Shown here: one piece after another, positions 8,333 to 17,707 of the stretch
How the letters are laid out: every line of letters starts with the position of its first letter
Numbering within the stretch: the stretch's first letter is position 1
Source: Alicyclobacillus tolerans
GTDB lineage: Bacteria; Bacillota; Bacilli; Alicyclobacillales; Alicyclobacillaceae
Length of the DNA stretch: 64,000 nucleotides
Assembly: GCF_001447355.1 (NCBI RefSeq)
Contig: NZ_JXBW01000003.1
Coordinates: 272,338-336,337 of the forward strand
Direction: 5' to 3'
The notes under the pieces: generated by a model
Databases searched by the model: none
What the model saw: only the letters and a program-made list of their open reading frames with translations
What the model was told of the DNA's origin: nothing
Made by a program: the position numbers and the translations under genes

Positions 8333-8848
8333 ATGCCCAAAGCTGCATTCATCGCACTACCCAAGTGCCGCCTGCACGACGTCTCACCGCTCCTTGAAAC
8401 GCTTGCCTTACAGGACTGGCGCTTGCGAACGCTGACGCTCGACGGCGCGCCGTGTACGACTGCGGAAGGGCTTGCCGTTTGTAGCGATGGCTCCGTCGAA
8501 GAGGCGGTTCCGCTCGATCTCACCCTTTGCGTGCTACCAGGTGGCTTGTACTCAGCACAGGTGTGGAACGATATTCGCTTGCACCGCTACGTGCGGCAGT
8601 TTGCAGGGCGCAAGGGCTGGTTTGCCGTCTCCGGCGAAGGTAGTGCCTGTCTCGCTGGGGCAGGACTTCTCGGCGGACTACGCTTCAGTGCACCACTTTC
8701 GTTTGTCGAATCCCAAGCTCCGCTATTTCGCTACAGCATCCATACCACAACCCCCATATCCATAGATGGCGGCGTAGTCTCCTCGGATGGGAGCGATCCC
8801 GCTGGATTCTGTCAGGCTGTTTTTGGCAGACTAAACATAGGCGTCTGA
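8333..8848 (+). CDS. DJ-1/PfpI-like protein lacking the usual nucleophile
   Basis: The 171-residue protein has the DJ-1/PfpI layout: a beta strand at the N-terminus (AAFIALPKCRL), CVLPGGLYSAQVW in the middle, and the elbow region FAVSGEGSACLAGAGLLGG. In most family members the elbow reads AxCxG with a catalytic cysteine. Here that position is serine, and the nearest cysteine is six residues later, so hydrolase or glyoxalase activity is doubtful. ATG 8333 has AAAGGAG nine bases upstream. It is followed after 88 bp by the cyclophilin lipoprotein gene. The family call rests on fold motifs, so it is moderate. Confidence 0.72.
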   Translation: MPKAAFIALPKCRLHDVSPLLETLALQDWRLRTLTLDGAPCTTAEGLAVCSDGSVEEAVPLDLTLCVLPGGLYSAQVWNDIRLHRYVRQFAGRKGWFAVSGEGSACLAGAGLLGGLRFSAPLSFVESQAPLFRYSIHTTTPISIDGGVVSSDGSDPAGFCQAVFGRLNIGV

Positions 8849-8936
8849 TGGTGTCCCTGCCAAACAGCATGTGTCGACGACCGGTACTAGGCATGTGCTA
8901 TGATGGGACAAGCAGATATCAGCAAGGAGGCATGGC

Positions 8937-9686
8937 ATGAAAGCACGAATTGTACATACGCTGATCGCCGCTCTGGCCACGTGCGCATTCGCAGCAGGGT
9001 GTGGCACCCCGACCAACAACACGACGAACGTGACAAACCTGACGAACGGGGTGAACCCGTCGGCTGGGACGGTGAACAGCGCAGCGAACAACACGGCCAA
9101 CACGACCAGCGATGCGGCGAATCCACCAAGCCTTCATACCACGACCGAGCAATGGTCAAGTGCGCCCAAAATGACCATTGACACGGCGAAGACGTACGAC
9201 GCCGTCGTTCACACCAATTATGGTGACTTCACGATTCAACTCGACGCGAAAGATAGTCCAATTACGGTCAACAACTTTGTATTTTTGGCGAAGCACAACT
9301 TTTATCACGACTGCACGTTCTTCCGGATTATCAAAAACTTCATGGTGCAAACCGGCGACCCGAATAACAATGGAACAGGCGGCCCTGGCTATACCATTCC
9401 GGACGAATTGACGCATCAATACCCGTTTACGAAGGGCGTCGTCGCCATGGCAAATACCGGTCAACCGCATACGGGAGGCAGCCAGTTTTTCATCTGCACC
9501 GTAGACGATACCAAGGTATTCCAACCACCGAACAATAAATACACCGAATTCGGACGCGTTGTCTCGGGCATGAACGTCGTGGAGAAAATTGCATCCATTC
9601 CGGTCACCAACAACCCACAGACGGGTGAACTGAGTTATCCGCTCGCGACCGCATACATCAAATCGATTGATATCGAGGTCAAGTAG
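8937..9686 (+). CDS. Cyclophilin-type peptidyl-prolyl isomerase lipoprotein
   Basis: The 249-residue product begins with a lipoprotein signal peptide ending in the lipobox FAAGC (Cys 22). After lipidation the protein sits on the outer face of the membrane. An Asn/Thr-rich tether (about residues 25-65) leads to a cyclophilin domain with GDFTIQLDAKDSPITVNNFV, FFRIIKNFMVQTGDP and MANTGQPHTGGSQFFI. The catalytic-arginine region FxRIIxxFMVQ is kept. It probably helps secreted proteins fold. ATG 8937 has AGGAGG six bases upstream. A membrane protein of unknown function follows after 12 bp, probably in the same transcript. Confidence 0.93.
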   Translation: MKARIVHTLIAALATCAFAAGCGTPTNNTTNVTNLTNGVNPSAGTVNSAANNTANTTSDAANPPSLHTTTEQWSSAPKMTIDTAKTYDAVVHTNYGDFTIQLDAKDSPITVNNFVFLAKHNFYHDCTFFRIIKNFMVQTGDPNNNGTGGPGYTIPDELTHQYPFTKGVVAMANTGQPHTGGSQFFICTVDDTKVFQPPNNKYTEFGRVVSGMNVVEKIASIPVTNNPQTGELSYPLATAYIKSIDIEVK

Positions 9687-9698
9687 GGAGCGAACCCG

Positions 9699-10115
9699 AT
9701 GCGCTACAACCGTGGACGGCAATTTATTTGGTTGATTATTCTGGTCGTCGTCGTCGCACTTGCGAAGATCCGCATCGGCGGTAGCGTGCCCCTGCCAACC
9801 AGCTATGAAAAGCTGGCTGGTGGACAAATTCGCATTCAGGTTCAAGCAAAACCGGTTCCTTCGACGTCCACTGGAGAAGCGTGGAACTTGGAGAAGCATG
9901 TTCAAAACGGGCAAACGATTTACACCGCAAACCTGTATATGAACGGGCATGAACAGCTATTGTTCCCAGGCCTTAAAAGCCAGTCGAAGAGTGCAGCAGG
10001 CACGTTGTATGAAAGCAACGGAAAAATTCGATTTGGCAGCCAGGACTATCATGCCGTCAATCTGTTTGTCGCGGCCGACGGAAAAAGCGGTTACATCGAC
10101 TTTGCAAAATCGTGA
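9699..10115 (+). CDS. Membrane-anchored small protein of unknown function
   Basis: I do not recognise this 138-residue protein. It has a short basic N-terminus (RYNRGRQ), one transmembrane helix or uncleaved signal (FIWLIILVVVVALA), and an extracytoplasmic domain of about 110 residues with beta-prone segments such as QTIYTANLYMNG and YHAVNLFVAADGKSGYIDF. ATG 9699 has GGGAG eight bases upstream and lies 12 bp after the cyclophilin gene, so the two are probably co-transcribed and act at the same side of the membrane. Confidence 0.75.
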   Translation: MRYNRGRQFIWLIILVVVVALAKIRIGGSVPLPTSYEKLAGGQIRIQVQAKPVPSTSTGEAWNLEKHVQNGQTIYTANLYMNGHEQLLFPGLKSQSKSAAGTLYESNGKIRFGSQDYHAVNLFVAADGKSGYIDFAKS

Positions 10116-10134
10116 GACGTCACGCGGTTACACC

Positions 10135-10177
10135 GGTCGGGGTCTGTCACAACCAAAGGATCGCACGAACCCCGACC
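10135..10177. terminator. Possible bidirectional terminator between convergent genes
   Basis: GGTCGGGGT (10135-10143) pairs perfectly with ACCCCGACC (10169-10177) around a 25-base loop, between two convergent genes. Neither strand has a clear T run, so termination is only suggested. Confidence 0.4.
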
Positions 10178-10188
10178 ATTGTCCGCGC

Positions 10189-11373
10189 TTAGGATGGATT
10201 CGTCTGCCGATACAGAGCCGTTCCTTCTTTGGCGAGCATGCGGTAGACCGCGTCATCCATCGGCGGATTATGTAGTCCTGCGCGCACGTCGCGGTAATAG
10301 CGCTCCAGTGGAAGCGACTTCGATAGGCTGCGGCCCCCAACGACTCGCATGGCGAGATCGACAACCTCATTTGCGGCATTGGTTGCGAGTGTTTTCGCTG
10401 CGCCAAACTGGGCCCGTAACCGCGGGCGGTCCGCAGGATCCAGTCGATCCCACCGCGCAGCGAGATCGTACAACAACGTGCGCGCAGCGAGCAGCTTCAA
10501 CTCCATTTCGCCAAGTTTCTGCTCGACATGGGGAACGTCCGCAATCGGATGCGGCAGAGAGTTTGGTTGATAAGTCGCGGCATAATGCATGGCAAAGTCC
10601 CGGGCAGCAAGCCCGACACCTAGGTAGCACGCCGGGATGTGCAAGAGCCAGCCGCCACCATCGTTGTTCCGCTCGGTCTTCGCACCTGGGCGGGCGATGG
10701 ATACCACGTGATGCGACGGCACAAATACATCGCGCAACACGATGTCATGGCTGCCCGTTGCGCGCATGCCCAGGACGTTCCACGTCTCGACGATCTCGAC
10801 ATCCTCGCCGCGCACGAGAAATTGTCCGACCACATCCTCTCCCGCGACGGTCGCAGTCACCACAATCCACGTCAACGCCGGCGATAGCGTGCTAAACGTC
10901 TTGCGGCCGGAAATGCGATAGCCACCGTCGACAGGAACCGCAGTCGTCTCCGGCTTGCCGCCGCGGCTCGGACTGCCGGTTGCAGGTTCGCTGGCACAAC
11001 TGTTGATTAAGGCACCATCGCGTACGACTGTCTCGCAAACTTGTGCAAACAGTTCGTCTGGAAACGCTCCGGTCGATCGAAGATTAAGGATCATGCCGAC
11101 GTGCCAACCGATGGCTAACGCCGTCGAACCGTCGCCGCGAGCCAGTTGTTCTTGATGCATCAGCATTTCCGACAAACTGATTTCTAAGCCGCCATATTTG
11201 CGTGGCACCGTCCAGGACACATAACCTGCGGCCTGCAAATCGCGAATGTTGTCATGCGGAAACGCTCCGCTCTCGTCGTACGCGGCAGCCCGTGCGCTGA
11301 ATTTGTTCGCCAATTCACGCGTGATGGCAAGCCTTTCTCTCACGTCTGAGGACAATTCCCGCTCGTCGTACAT
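10189..11373 (-). CDS. Acyl-CoA dehydrogenase family flavoprotein
   Basis: The 394-residue protein has the three acyl-CoA dehydrogenase domains: an N-terminal helical part ([20 protein letters not shown]), a middle FAD-binding beta domain ([35 protein letters not shown]), and a C-terminal helical bundle with [22 protein letters not shown]. The C-terminal region lacks the usual IYEGTNEI-like glutamate motif. It may therefore be a branched-chain type or one of the DszC/SfnB-like flavin monooxygenases that share this fold. ATG 11373 has GGAGGTG five bases upstream. No CoA ligase or other beta-oxidation gene is adjacent, so the substrate is open. Confidence 0.85.
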   Translation of the reverse strand: MYDERELSSDVRERLAITRELANKFSARAAAYDESGAFPHDNIRDLQAAGYVSWTVPRKYGGLEISLSEMLMHQEQLARGDGSTALAIGWHVGMILNLRSTGAFPDELFAQVCETVVRDGALINSCASEPATGSPSRGGKPETTAVPVDGGYRISGRKTFSTLSPALTWIVVTATVAGEDVVGQFLVRGEDVEIVETWNVLGMRATGSHDIVLRDVFVPSHHVVSIARPGAKTERNNDGGGWLLHIPACYLGVGLAARDFAMHYAATYQPNSLPHPIADVPHVEQKLGEMELKLLAARTLLYDLAARWDRLDPADRPRLRAQFGAAKTLATNAANEVVDLAMRVVGGRSLSKSLPLERYYRDVRAGLHNPPMDDAVYRMLAKEGTALYRQTNPS

Positions 11374-11393
11374 ATAGCCACCTCCATCGTTTG

Positions 11394-12098
11394 TCATTCG
11401 TCCAGTAGCGAAGTCGGCCGCGTCAAACGGGGCCCCATCGTGTGTACAAAGTACTCTCGATTTCCCATACGCTCCACACCCCGACGTTCGCTCCCCCAAA
11501 GTGCCCGATCGAGTTGCGACTGTGTTCGATGTGCCCGGAACGCACGCAACTTCTCTACCTGATATCCACTCACATCCACTTGTACAGTCGCCAGCACTGG
11601 CTGCGGAAAACGGCGAAAATCTGCGGTGTCGGCGCCAAAGGACACGTAAAACAATCGCGCGCCGTTTCCGGACGTTGTTGTTTGGTAACGGCGGAATGCC
11701 TCCGTAGCTATGCGCCCGATGGCACAGTGATCAGGGTGTCCACCTAATGGGTCGTGAAAGGTAATCACCGCACTAGGATTTTCGTGTAGAAACACTTGCA
11801 GAACACGATCCGCCACTTCATCTTGCGGCTGTATCTCAAGCGTCTTGTCGCGTAACCCGAGCAATTCAAGCCGCTCGATGCCGAGCGCTTCGCATGCCGC
11901 ACGAAGTTCTCGCTCGCGCACCTGACCAATCGATTCACGCGTCGCGATTGGCGGGATGCCAAGCCTACGCCCCATTTCGCCAAGCGTCGCACAGACGAGA
12001 ACGACACGGTGACCCGTGCCAGCAAGCTTAGCCAAGGTTCCTCCACAGATAAACGTCTCGTCATCCGGGTGCGCAAAAACAGCTACAACGGTCGCCAT
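11394..12098 (-). CDS. bshB2: Bacillithiol-type N-acetylhexosamine deacetylase (PIG-L/LmbE)
   Basis: The 234-residue enzyme belongs to the PIG-L/LmbE zinc deacetylases. The zinc-binding AHPDDE motif is at residues 8-13, and the second metal motif [11 protein letters not shown] lies near residue 118. BshB removes the acetyl group from GlcNAc-malate to give GlcN-malate, the second step of bacillithiol synthesis. The BshB2 (YojG) assignment is supported by the YojF-like gene directly upstream, the arrangement of B. subtilis yojF-yojG. ATG 12098 has AGGAGG six bases upstream. Another LmbE-type substrate remains possible. Confidence 0.82.
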   Translation of the reverse strand: MATVVAVFAHPDDETFICGGTLAKLAGTGHRVVLVCATLGEMGRRLGIPPIATRESIGQVRERELRAACEALGIERLELLGLRDKTLEIQPQDEVADRVLQVFLHENPSAVITFHDPLGGHPDHCAIGRIATEAFRRYQTTTSGNGARLFYVSFGADTADFRRFPQPVLATVQVDVSGYQVEKLRAFRAHRTQSQLDRALWGSERRGVERMGNREYFVHTMGPRLTRPTSLLDE

Positions 12099-12130
12099 CG
12101 TGCTCCTCCTTCCCCGCTTGCCACAAGCCA

Positions 12131-12442
12131 TCACATGGCGAGAAGTCTGCGACTAACGGTCAGTGTCTGTCGAATTCGCGACTGTGTATCAAATCCGGTA
12201 ATCACGATGGCATCGCCGTCATCTACAAAATCCGTGACACCCGAAATTGACAAAAGACCGTCTGGATCTGTCAATACAAGGTGCACGCGATATGCGTGAT
12301 CGCCCATGACTGCGACATCCTTGAGCTTACAGGGGACGTTGCGAATGTACGCCTCTGGATTGACTTCCAGGTGCACGTACACCGTTTCACCGACCATGGA
12401 TAATAGCCTATTCCTTGCCTCTTCGATACCAAGCGGCGTCAT
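12131..12442 (-). CDS. YojF-like protein (DUF1806)
   Basis: The 103-residue product resembles YojF, a small protein of unknown function encoded beside bshB2 in Bacilli. The points of similarity are a VYVHLEVNPEAYIRNV segment, a later YRVHLVLTDPDGLLSISG stretch and the overall length. Its ATG overlaps the stop of the upstream sulfurtransferase gene (ATGA), so the two are probably translationally coupled, and bshB2 starts 32 bp downstream. Identification rests on weak similarity plus position. Confidence 0.65.
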   Translation of the reverse strand: MTPLGIEEARNRLLSMVGETVYVHLEVNPEAYIRNVPCKLKDVAVMGDHAYRVHLVLTDPDGLLSISGVTDFVDDGDAIVITGFDTQSRIRQTLTVSRRLLAM

Positions 12443-13287
12443 GCCTTGGCCTCCTCATCCCCATCGCCCACAGCAACCGGGTTCTCCGCATACGAAATCC
12501 AGTCACTCCAACTGCCTGGATAAAGTCGGACGCCTTGTATGCCCGCAAGCTCCATTGCAAAAAGTGTCGAACACGCCGTCACACCAGATCCGCAGTAGAC
12601 GACGATAGGCTTGCCCGCAGTCGCAAGGTCGCGAAAGCGATTGCGTTGCACATTCGCAGGCAGCCATTTCCCGTCGGAACCAATCCCCTCCTCCCATGGT
12701 CGGTTGACCGCCCCTGGAATGTGGCCAGCCACCTTATCCATGGGTTCGATCTCGCCGCGATAACGTGCAGGTTGACGCGCATCGACAAGAAGTGCAGAAC
12801 CGGACTGTACCATGTCACGGACCTCATCCACCTCAACCGTGGCTCCCAATGTGATGCATGGCGCAAAGGCAACGGGCTTATCTCGCGGCGGATCGGTGAC
12901 GACAGGTAATCCTGCTGTCGTCCAAGCCAACCATCCGCCATCGAGCATGCGCACATCTTGCGCGCCAATGTGGCGAAGGAGCCACCAAGCGCGCGCCGCC
13001 ACGCCTTCGCCGCCATCGTAGACGACGATGACGGAGTCCCGCCCTGCACCGCACTCGCCAACCCGCTTTGCAAGGCGTTCCATATCGGGGAGCGGATGAC
13101 GACCGCCGTGGGCCTGGGGCGCAGCGGACAGATCGCGCTCAAGGTCCAGGTAGTGAGCACCGGGAATATGCCCTTCGTCGTACGCCGCTTTTCCCCAATT
13201 CGGATCGGTCAGGCGAAATCGGCAGTCAAACACCGTCCAATTCGGGTCTGTCACATGAGCCGCTAATTCGGCAGCTGAAATCAGCAC
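12439..13287 (-). CDS. Two-domain sulfurtransferase (rhodanese family)
   Basis: The 282-residue protein has two rhodanese domains, the build of thiosulfate or 3-mercaptopyruvate sulfurtransferases. The first (residues 1-130, with FDCRFRLTDPNWGKAAYDEGHIPGA) lacks the catalytic cysteine and is structural. The second holds the active loop YCGSGVTAC near residue 230. CGSGVT loops are more typical of mercaptopyruvate-type enzymes than the CRKGVT of thiosulfate types. The start is GTG 13287, nine bases after AAGGAGG. It is coupled to the YojF-like gene and bshB2, which hints at a role in low-molecular-weight thiol or persulfide metabolism; that is inference. Confidence 0.9.
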   Translation of the reverse strand: MLISAAELAAHVTDPNWTVFDCRFRLTDPNWGKAAYDEGHIPGAHYLDLERDLSAAPQAHGGRHPLPDMERLAKRVGECGAGRDSVIVVYDGGEGVAARAWWLLRHIGAQDVRMLDGGWLAWTTAGLPVVTDPPRDKPVAFAPCITLGATVEVDEVRDMVQSGSALLVDARQPARYRGEIEPMDKVAGHIPGAVNRPWEEGIGSDGKWLPANVQRNRFRDLATAGKPIVVYCGSGVTACSTLFAMELAGIQGVRLYPGSWSDWISYAENPVAVGDGDEEAKA

Positions 13288-13301
13288 GTAAACCGACCTC
13301 C

Positions 13302-14087
13302 TTACTGCCCGTCCCGGCGTGCGACGCGCGTGGCTCCAGCCTGGTCGATGGACGTGATGATCATGTCGTCGATGTTGACATGCACTGGTCGTGTGACGGC
13401 AAAGGCAATGCAGTCGGCGATATCTGCCGCAGTCAGCGGCCGCATGCCTGCATAGACAGCATCCGCACGCGCCTTGTCGCCGTGAAAGCGGACGATGCTG
13501 AACTCGGTCTCGACCATTCCCGGATCGATTGACGTCACCCGAACTGGCTTTCCAAGCAACTCCTGCCGCAAAGCTCCCGTTATGGCACGTACTGCAAACT
13601 TCGTACCACAGTACACACCTCCGCCAGCATACGCCTCGTGTCCCGCGGTCGATCCGATGTTGACAATATGTCCTTCACCGCTTGCTATCAAGTGTGGCAC
13701 CAAGCGCCGCGTCATGCGCAAAAGCCCCATGACATTGGTGTCGAGCATTTCTTGCCAATCTGCCTCGTTTGCCACTTCGTCAATCGGATCCCGGCCCAAG
13801 GCCTTGCCAGCGTTGTTCACCAGCACGTGAACCTTGCCGAACCGTTCCAAAACAGCTGCAATAAATGCGTCTACGCTTTGAGTGTCTGTGACGTCAAGGG
13901 CTGAGGCAAGGGGTTTGCTACCAGAGATACGCTCAATTTCCGTTGCCACTGCGCTCAGTTTCTCCACTCGGCGCGCACCGACGGCGAGTTGAAATCCTGC
14001 CTCGGCCAGCACGATCGCAGTGGCCTCGCCAATGCCTGAGCTTGCACCTGTGACAATCGCAACTTTCCCACGCCCAGAAATACCCAT
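13302..14087 (-). CDS. Short-chain dehydrogenase/reductase
   Basis: This is a classical SDR of 261 residues. The nucleotide motif TGASSGIGEA is near residues 14-23, NNAGK near 92, the catalytic serine in NIGSTAGHEAYAGG, and the YxxxK pair in YCGTKFAV near residue 160. The basic residues after the second strand (GARRVEK) favour NADP(H). It resembles YdfG-type enzymes that act on 3-hydroxy acids or small alcohols, but the substrate cannot be read from sequence. ATG 14087 has GGGAGG eight bases upstream. It lies 14 bp before the sulfurtransferase gene and is probably first in that operon. Confidence 0.9.
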   Translation of the reverse strand: MGISGRGKVAIVTGASSGIGEATAIVLAEAGFQLAVGARRVEKLSAVATEIERISGSKPLASALDVTDTQSVDAFIAAVLERFGKVHVLVNNAGKALGRDPIDEVANEADWQEMLDTNVMGLLRMTRRLVPHLIASGEGHIVNIGSTAGHEAYAGGGVYCGTKFAVRAITGALRQELLGKPVRVTSIDPGMVETEFSIVRFHGDKARADAVYAGMRPLTAADIADCIAFAVTRPVHVNIDDMIITSIDQAGATRVARRDGQ

Positions 14088-14197
14088 CCACGTCGCCTCC
14101 CGCAAAAGTCTTAAATGTGGGCGGATGTCGTATCCGAACCCGCCCGCTTCCCATACAGTGTGGCATATCGTTTGCCCGCAAAGGAGGAATCTCCACC

Positions 14198-14521
14198 ATG
14201 CCATGCCCGGAAGTGGTCACCGGCCACGTCGCCATTCCCGGCGAGGACTTTGAGCGCATCCAACGCAGCGTCGATCGCGGCCAGAATATGTGGCGCCTGA
14301 GCCCTGTCCGCACGGCCCAAGAGGTAGGCATCGTCCACCTAGGCTTGCGCATGAACGACGTGTACACCTTTGTCGAACAGTACCGCGATGCAGATAGTGG
14401 GCTCATGCATGCGGTCGTACGCGTCAAGCATCGCAATTGCACCTATCTGGTCAACCTGTACCAACCGGAAAAACAAGGGCCAGGCGGCATTTGGGTGGTT
14501 GAGTCGGTCACTGAAATCTGA
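14198..14521 (+). CDS. Small conserved-looking protein of unknown function
   Basis: I do not recognise this 107-residue soluble protein. ATG 14198 follows AAAGGAGG by ten bases. The sequence is a plausible small alpha/beta domain: SVDRGQNMWRLSPVRTAQEVG, then GLRMNDVYTFVEQYRD, then two strands, HAVVRVKHRNCTYLVNLYQ and GGIWVVESVTEI. The alternation suggests a YkoP-like or cystatin-like secreted domain, but no signal peptide is present. It is convergent with the gene at 14533, with only 11 bp between the stops. Confidence 0.65.
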   Translation: MPCPEVVTGHVAIPGEDFERIQRSVDRGQNMWRLSPVRTAQEVGIVHLGLRMNDVYTFVEQYRDADSGLMHAVVRVKHRNCTYLVNLYQPEKQGPGGIWVVESVTEI

Positions 14522-14532
14522 TGGTAAAACGA

Positions 14533-15450
14533 CTAGCGCTGCTTCTCCCACATCGACGGGGGTAGTTTGCCAACCGTCTCCATCAACATCTCATAAAGAT
14601 TTCGATCCAGCGCTTCGTCGAGCGAGACGCCCAAACGTTCAGCGATATCGCGGATTGTCAATCCGTCTTTGCGCAGCGTCCGCATCGCTTTCTCCCACTG
14701 TTGCAAATGCGGGCCATGGTAATCGATTAAAAACTTCCATTTCTCTTCGTCGATCGCGATGCACGCATTCAACATGTCGGAGACGACATCGACTGTCGCC
14801 CCTTGCGCGCCCTTTTCGAACAGGCGCTGCCGGAAGACCGTTTTGATCAAGGCCTCCTCGGAAAACTCGAGCAGAAAGGGCGGAATGATATATCCGACCG
14901 GCAGTTTCGCCCGGGCCGCCTGCAACTGCTCTGCCCGCTCTTGTTTCGCCAATCGGATCACATGGCGAATCCGTTCCAGCTCTTCTTCATATTCATCCGG
15001 GTTTTTCGCCTCGACAGGAAGCTCGAATCCCCATGGCACATTGGCGCGCTGCCCGCCCGCGATGCGTGTGGGACGCCCGATTGTATATGTAACAAGGTGA
15101 TCATAAACTGATTTTCCGACGCCTATCGCGAGGAACAGGACGGTTTCGCCGCGGATAGGCTCGTAAGAGTGCCCTGCCGCGACCATGCTGCGCAAAAACC
15201 GTTGCGTATTTGCCATATCGTTGTATTTGCCCAGGTACAAGCTCGCCTTAAAGGCGCTCGACAGCCTATCCTCGTCCGTCGCGCGCAAGGCGACGATGCG
15301 CCCTGCCTGTGCGACATGCCAGCCTTGCTCTTCGTAGCAGATGCGAATAAACTTTTCAATGTTGTCCAGATGTTCGTGGATCGGGACGAGATCTGTCAGG
15401 AAGCGCAAGCGCGGATGTTCGAGGATGGCGGATCGGTCCAACGTAAACAC
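14533..15450 (-). CDS. Unknown protein with ThyX-reminiscent core and C-terminal HTH
   Basis: The 305-residue protein is not recognised with certainty. Its middle reads FLRSMVAAGHSYEPIRGET, then KSVYDHLVTYTIGRPTRIAGGQRAN. This order recalls flavin-dependent thymidylate synthase (ThyX: RxxGHxSPxEH, then RQxxRHRxxSxNE), but the RHR motif is not intact, so this is a weak resemblance. Residues near 265-285 (DGLTIRDIAERLGVSLDEAL) look like a helix-turn-helix. GTG 15450 is chosen because AAAGGCGGGTG lies seven bases upstream; the longer frame from 15543 would overlap the mnmA ribosome site. It is divergent from mnmA. Confidence 0.6.
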   Translation of the reverse strand: MFTLDRSAILEHPRLRFLTDLVPIHEHLDNIEKFIRICYEEQGWHVAQAGRIVALRATDEDRLSSAFKASLYLGKYNDMANTQRFLRSMVAAGHSYEPIRGETVLFLAIGVGKSVYDHLVTYTIGRPTRIAGGQRANVPWGFELPVEAKNPDEYEEELERIRHVIRLAKQERAEQLQAARAKLPVGYIIPPFLLEFSEEALIKTVFRQRLFEKGAQGATVDVVSDMLNACIAIDEEKWKFLIDYHGPHLQQWEKAMRTLRKDGLTIRDIAERLGVSLDEALDRNLYEMLMETVGKLPPSMWEKQR

Positions 15451-15483
15451 AGGTGAACACCCGCCTTTCACATACGGCTCTAA

Positions 15484-16644
<1,161 letters not shown>

Positions 16645-16680
16645 TACCCGTCGTGAAATGCCTTGTTTACAAGGACGCTT

Positions 16681-17604
16681 TTGAGGGCGAAATACCCCCT
16701 GTGGGAGGCGACCCATCTGGAGACGAAAGATCTGCAACTGTTTCTTGCGGTGGCTCGCAACAAATCGATTTCACGAACAGCTGATCAACTCTACATGTCG
16801 CAATCTACAGTCACCAACCGCTTGCAAAGACTTGAGCGCGATCTCGGCTGCCAACTGTTCACGCGCACACCTGGGGGCGTCCAGCTCACGGCAGAAGGAA
16901 CGCGTTTATTCCCGCTCGCGGAACAAATGATGCAAATTGAACACCGAATGCTTGAACCGGCGGCCCGTCCCATTCACACTCTGCGTGTGATGTCCGGACG
17001 AGCATTTGTCTCGACCGACGTGCCACGCTGCTTGCACCACATGCTACAAGTCGAAGAAGTACGTCTGCAGGTTCGCATGGGCATGTACGAAGACATGGTG
17101 GAAGCACTCGTGGGAAACCAAGTCGACTTCTGTTTTCTCGGCGAGCCCATTCACCACCCCCGCGTTCGCCTGGTGGAATATCCAGCGGACGCGATCGATC
17201 TCGTCGTGCCTATTGGCCACCGCTTTGTCCACGACCTTCCGAGCATCGGCGCGCTTGCGGACGAGCCATTTATCGCCTTTGCCGACACCACTGCGCCATT
17301 TCGACGACGCATTTCGATGTTGCTCGCAAAATACGACGTCTATCCAGACGTGCGCATGGAACTGGACAGCATTGATGGTATCAAAGCGATGGTCGCACAA
17401 GGACTCGGGATCTCGCTCCTGCCGCGGCGCACCTTGCACGATGCCGCCGCGAAGGGCGTCATTGGCATCGCGCTGCCAGATCCTCAGTTCTGTCGGCCGA
17501 CGTTCCTCGCGTACCCAGACGCGATCGAACACGAGCCTCTCACAAAACGATTCATCGAGATCGTCACGGAACACTACGAGCGAGAGGTTCGTTTTAAGGG
17601 CTGA
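16681..17604 (+). CDS. LysR-family transcriptional regulator
   Basis: The N-terminal winged helix-turn-helix is clear: ETKDLQLFLAVARNKSISRTADQLYMSQSTVTNRLQRLERDLG. A substrate-binding domain of about 200 residues follows (LRVMSGRAFVSTDVPRCL, AMVAQGLGISLLPRR). Alignment to the family places the natural first residue just before ETKDLQ, where the codon is CTG at 16717, eight bases after GGGAGG. The nearest standard start in frame is TTG 16681 (AAGGA five bases upstream), used here, which adds 12 residues. The effector is unknown. A bidirectional terminator follows. Confidence 0.88.
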   Translation: MRAKYPLWEATHLETKDLQLFLAVARNKSISRTADQLYMSQSTVTNRLQRLERDLGCQLFTRTPGGVQLTAEGTRLFPLAEQMMQIEHRMLEPAARPIHTLRVMSGRAFVSTDVPRCLHHMLQVEEVRLQVRMGMYEDMVEALVGNQVDFCFLGEPIHHPRVRLVEYPADAIDLVVPIGHRFVHDLPSIGALADEPFIAFADTTAPFRRRISMLLAKYDVYPDVRMELDSIDGIKAMVAQGLGISLLPRRTLHDAAAKGVIGIALPDPQFCRPTFLAYPDAIEHEPLTKRFIEIVTEHYEREVRFKG

Positions 17605-17635
17605 AGCCACCCGATAAACCGTAAAGACCACAATA

Positions 17636-17677
17636 AAACACCCCTCGTTCCAGACAGCGCTGGTCGGAGGGGTGTTT
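17636..17677. terminator. Bidirectional terminator between lysR-type gene and tkt
   Basis: AAACACCCCTC (17636-17646) pairs perfectly with GAGGGGTGTTT (17667-17677) around a 20-base loop. A GTTTTATT run follows on the minus strand, so it fits tkt best; the plus strand has a weaker TGTTTG. Confidence 0.85.
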
Positions 17678-17707
17678 GCCGTTTGCGAAACGTATTGGAT
17701 GGTTCGC

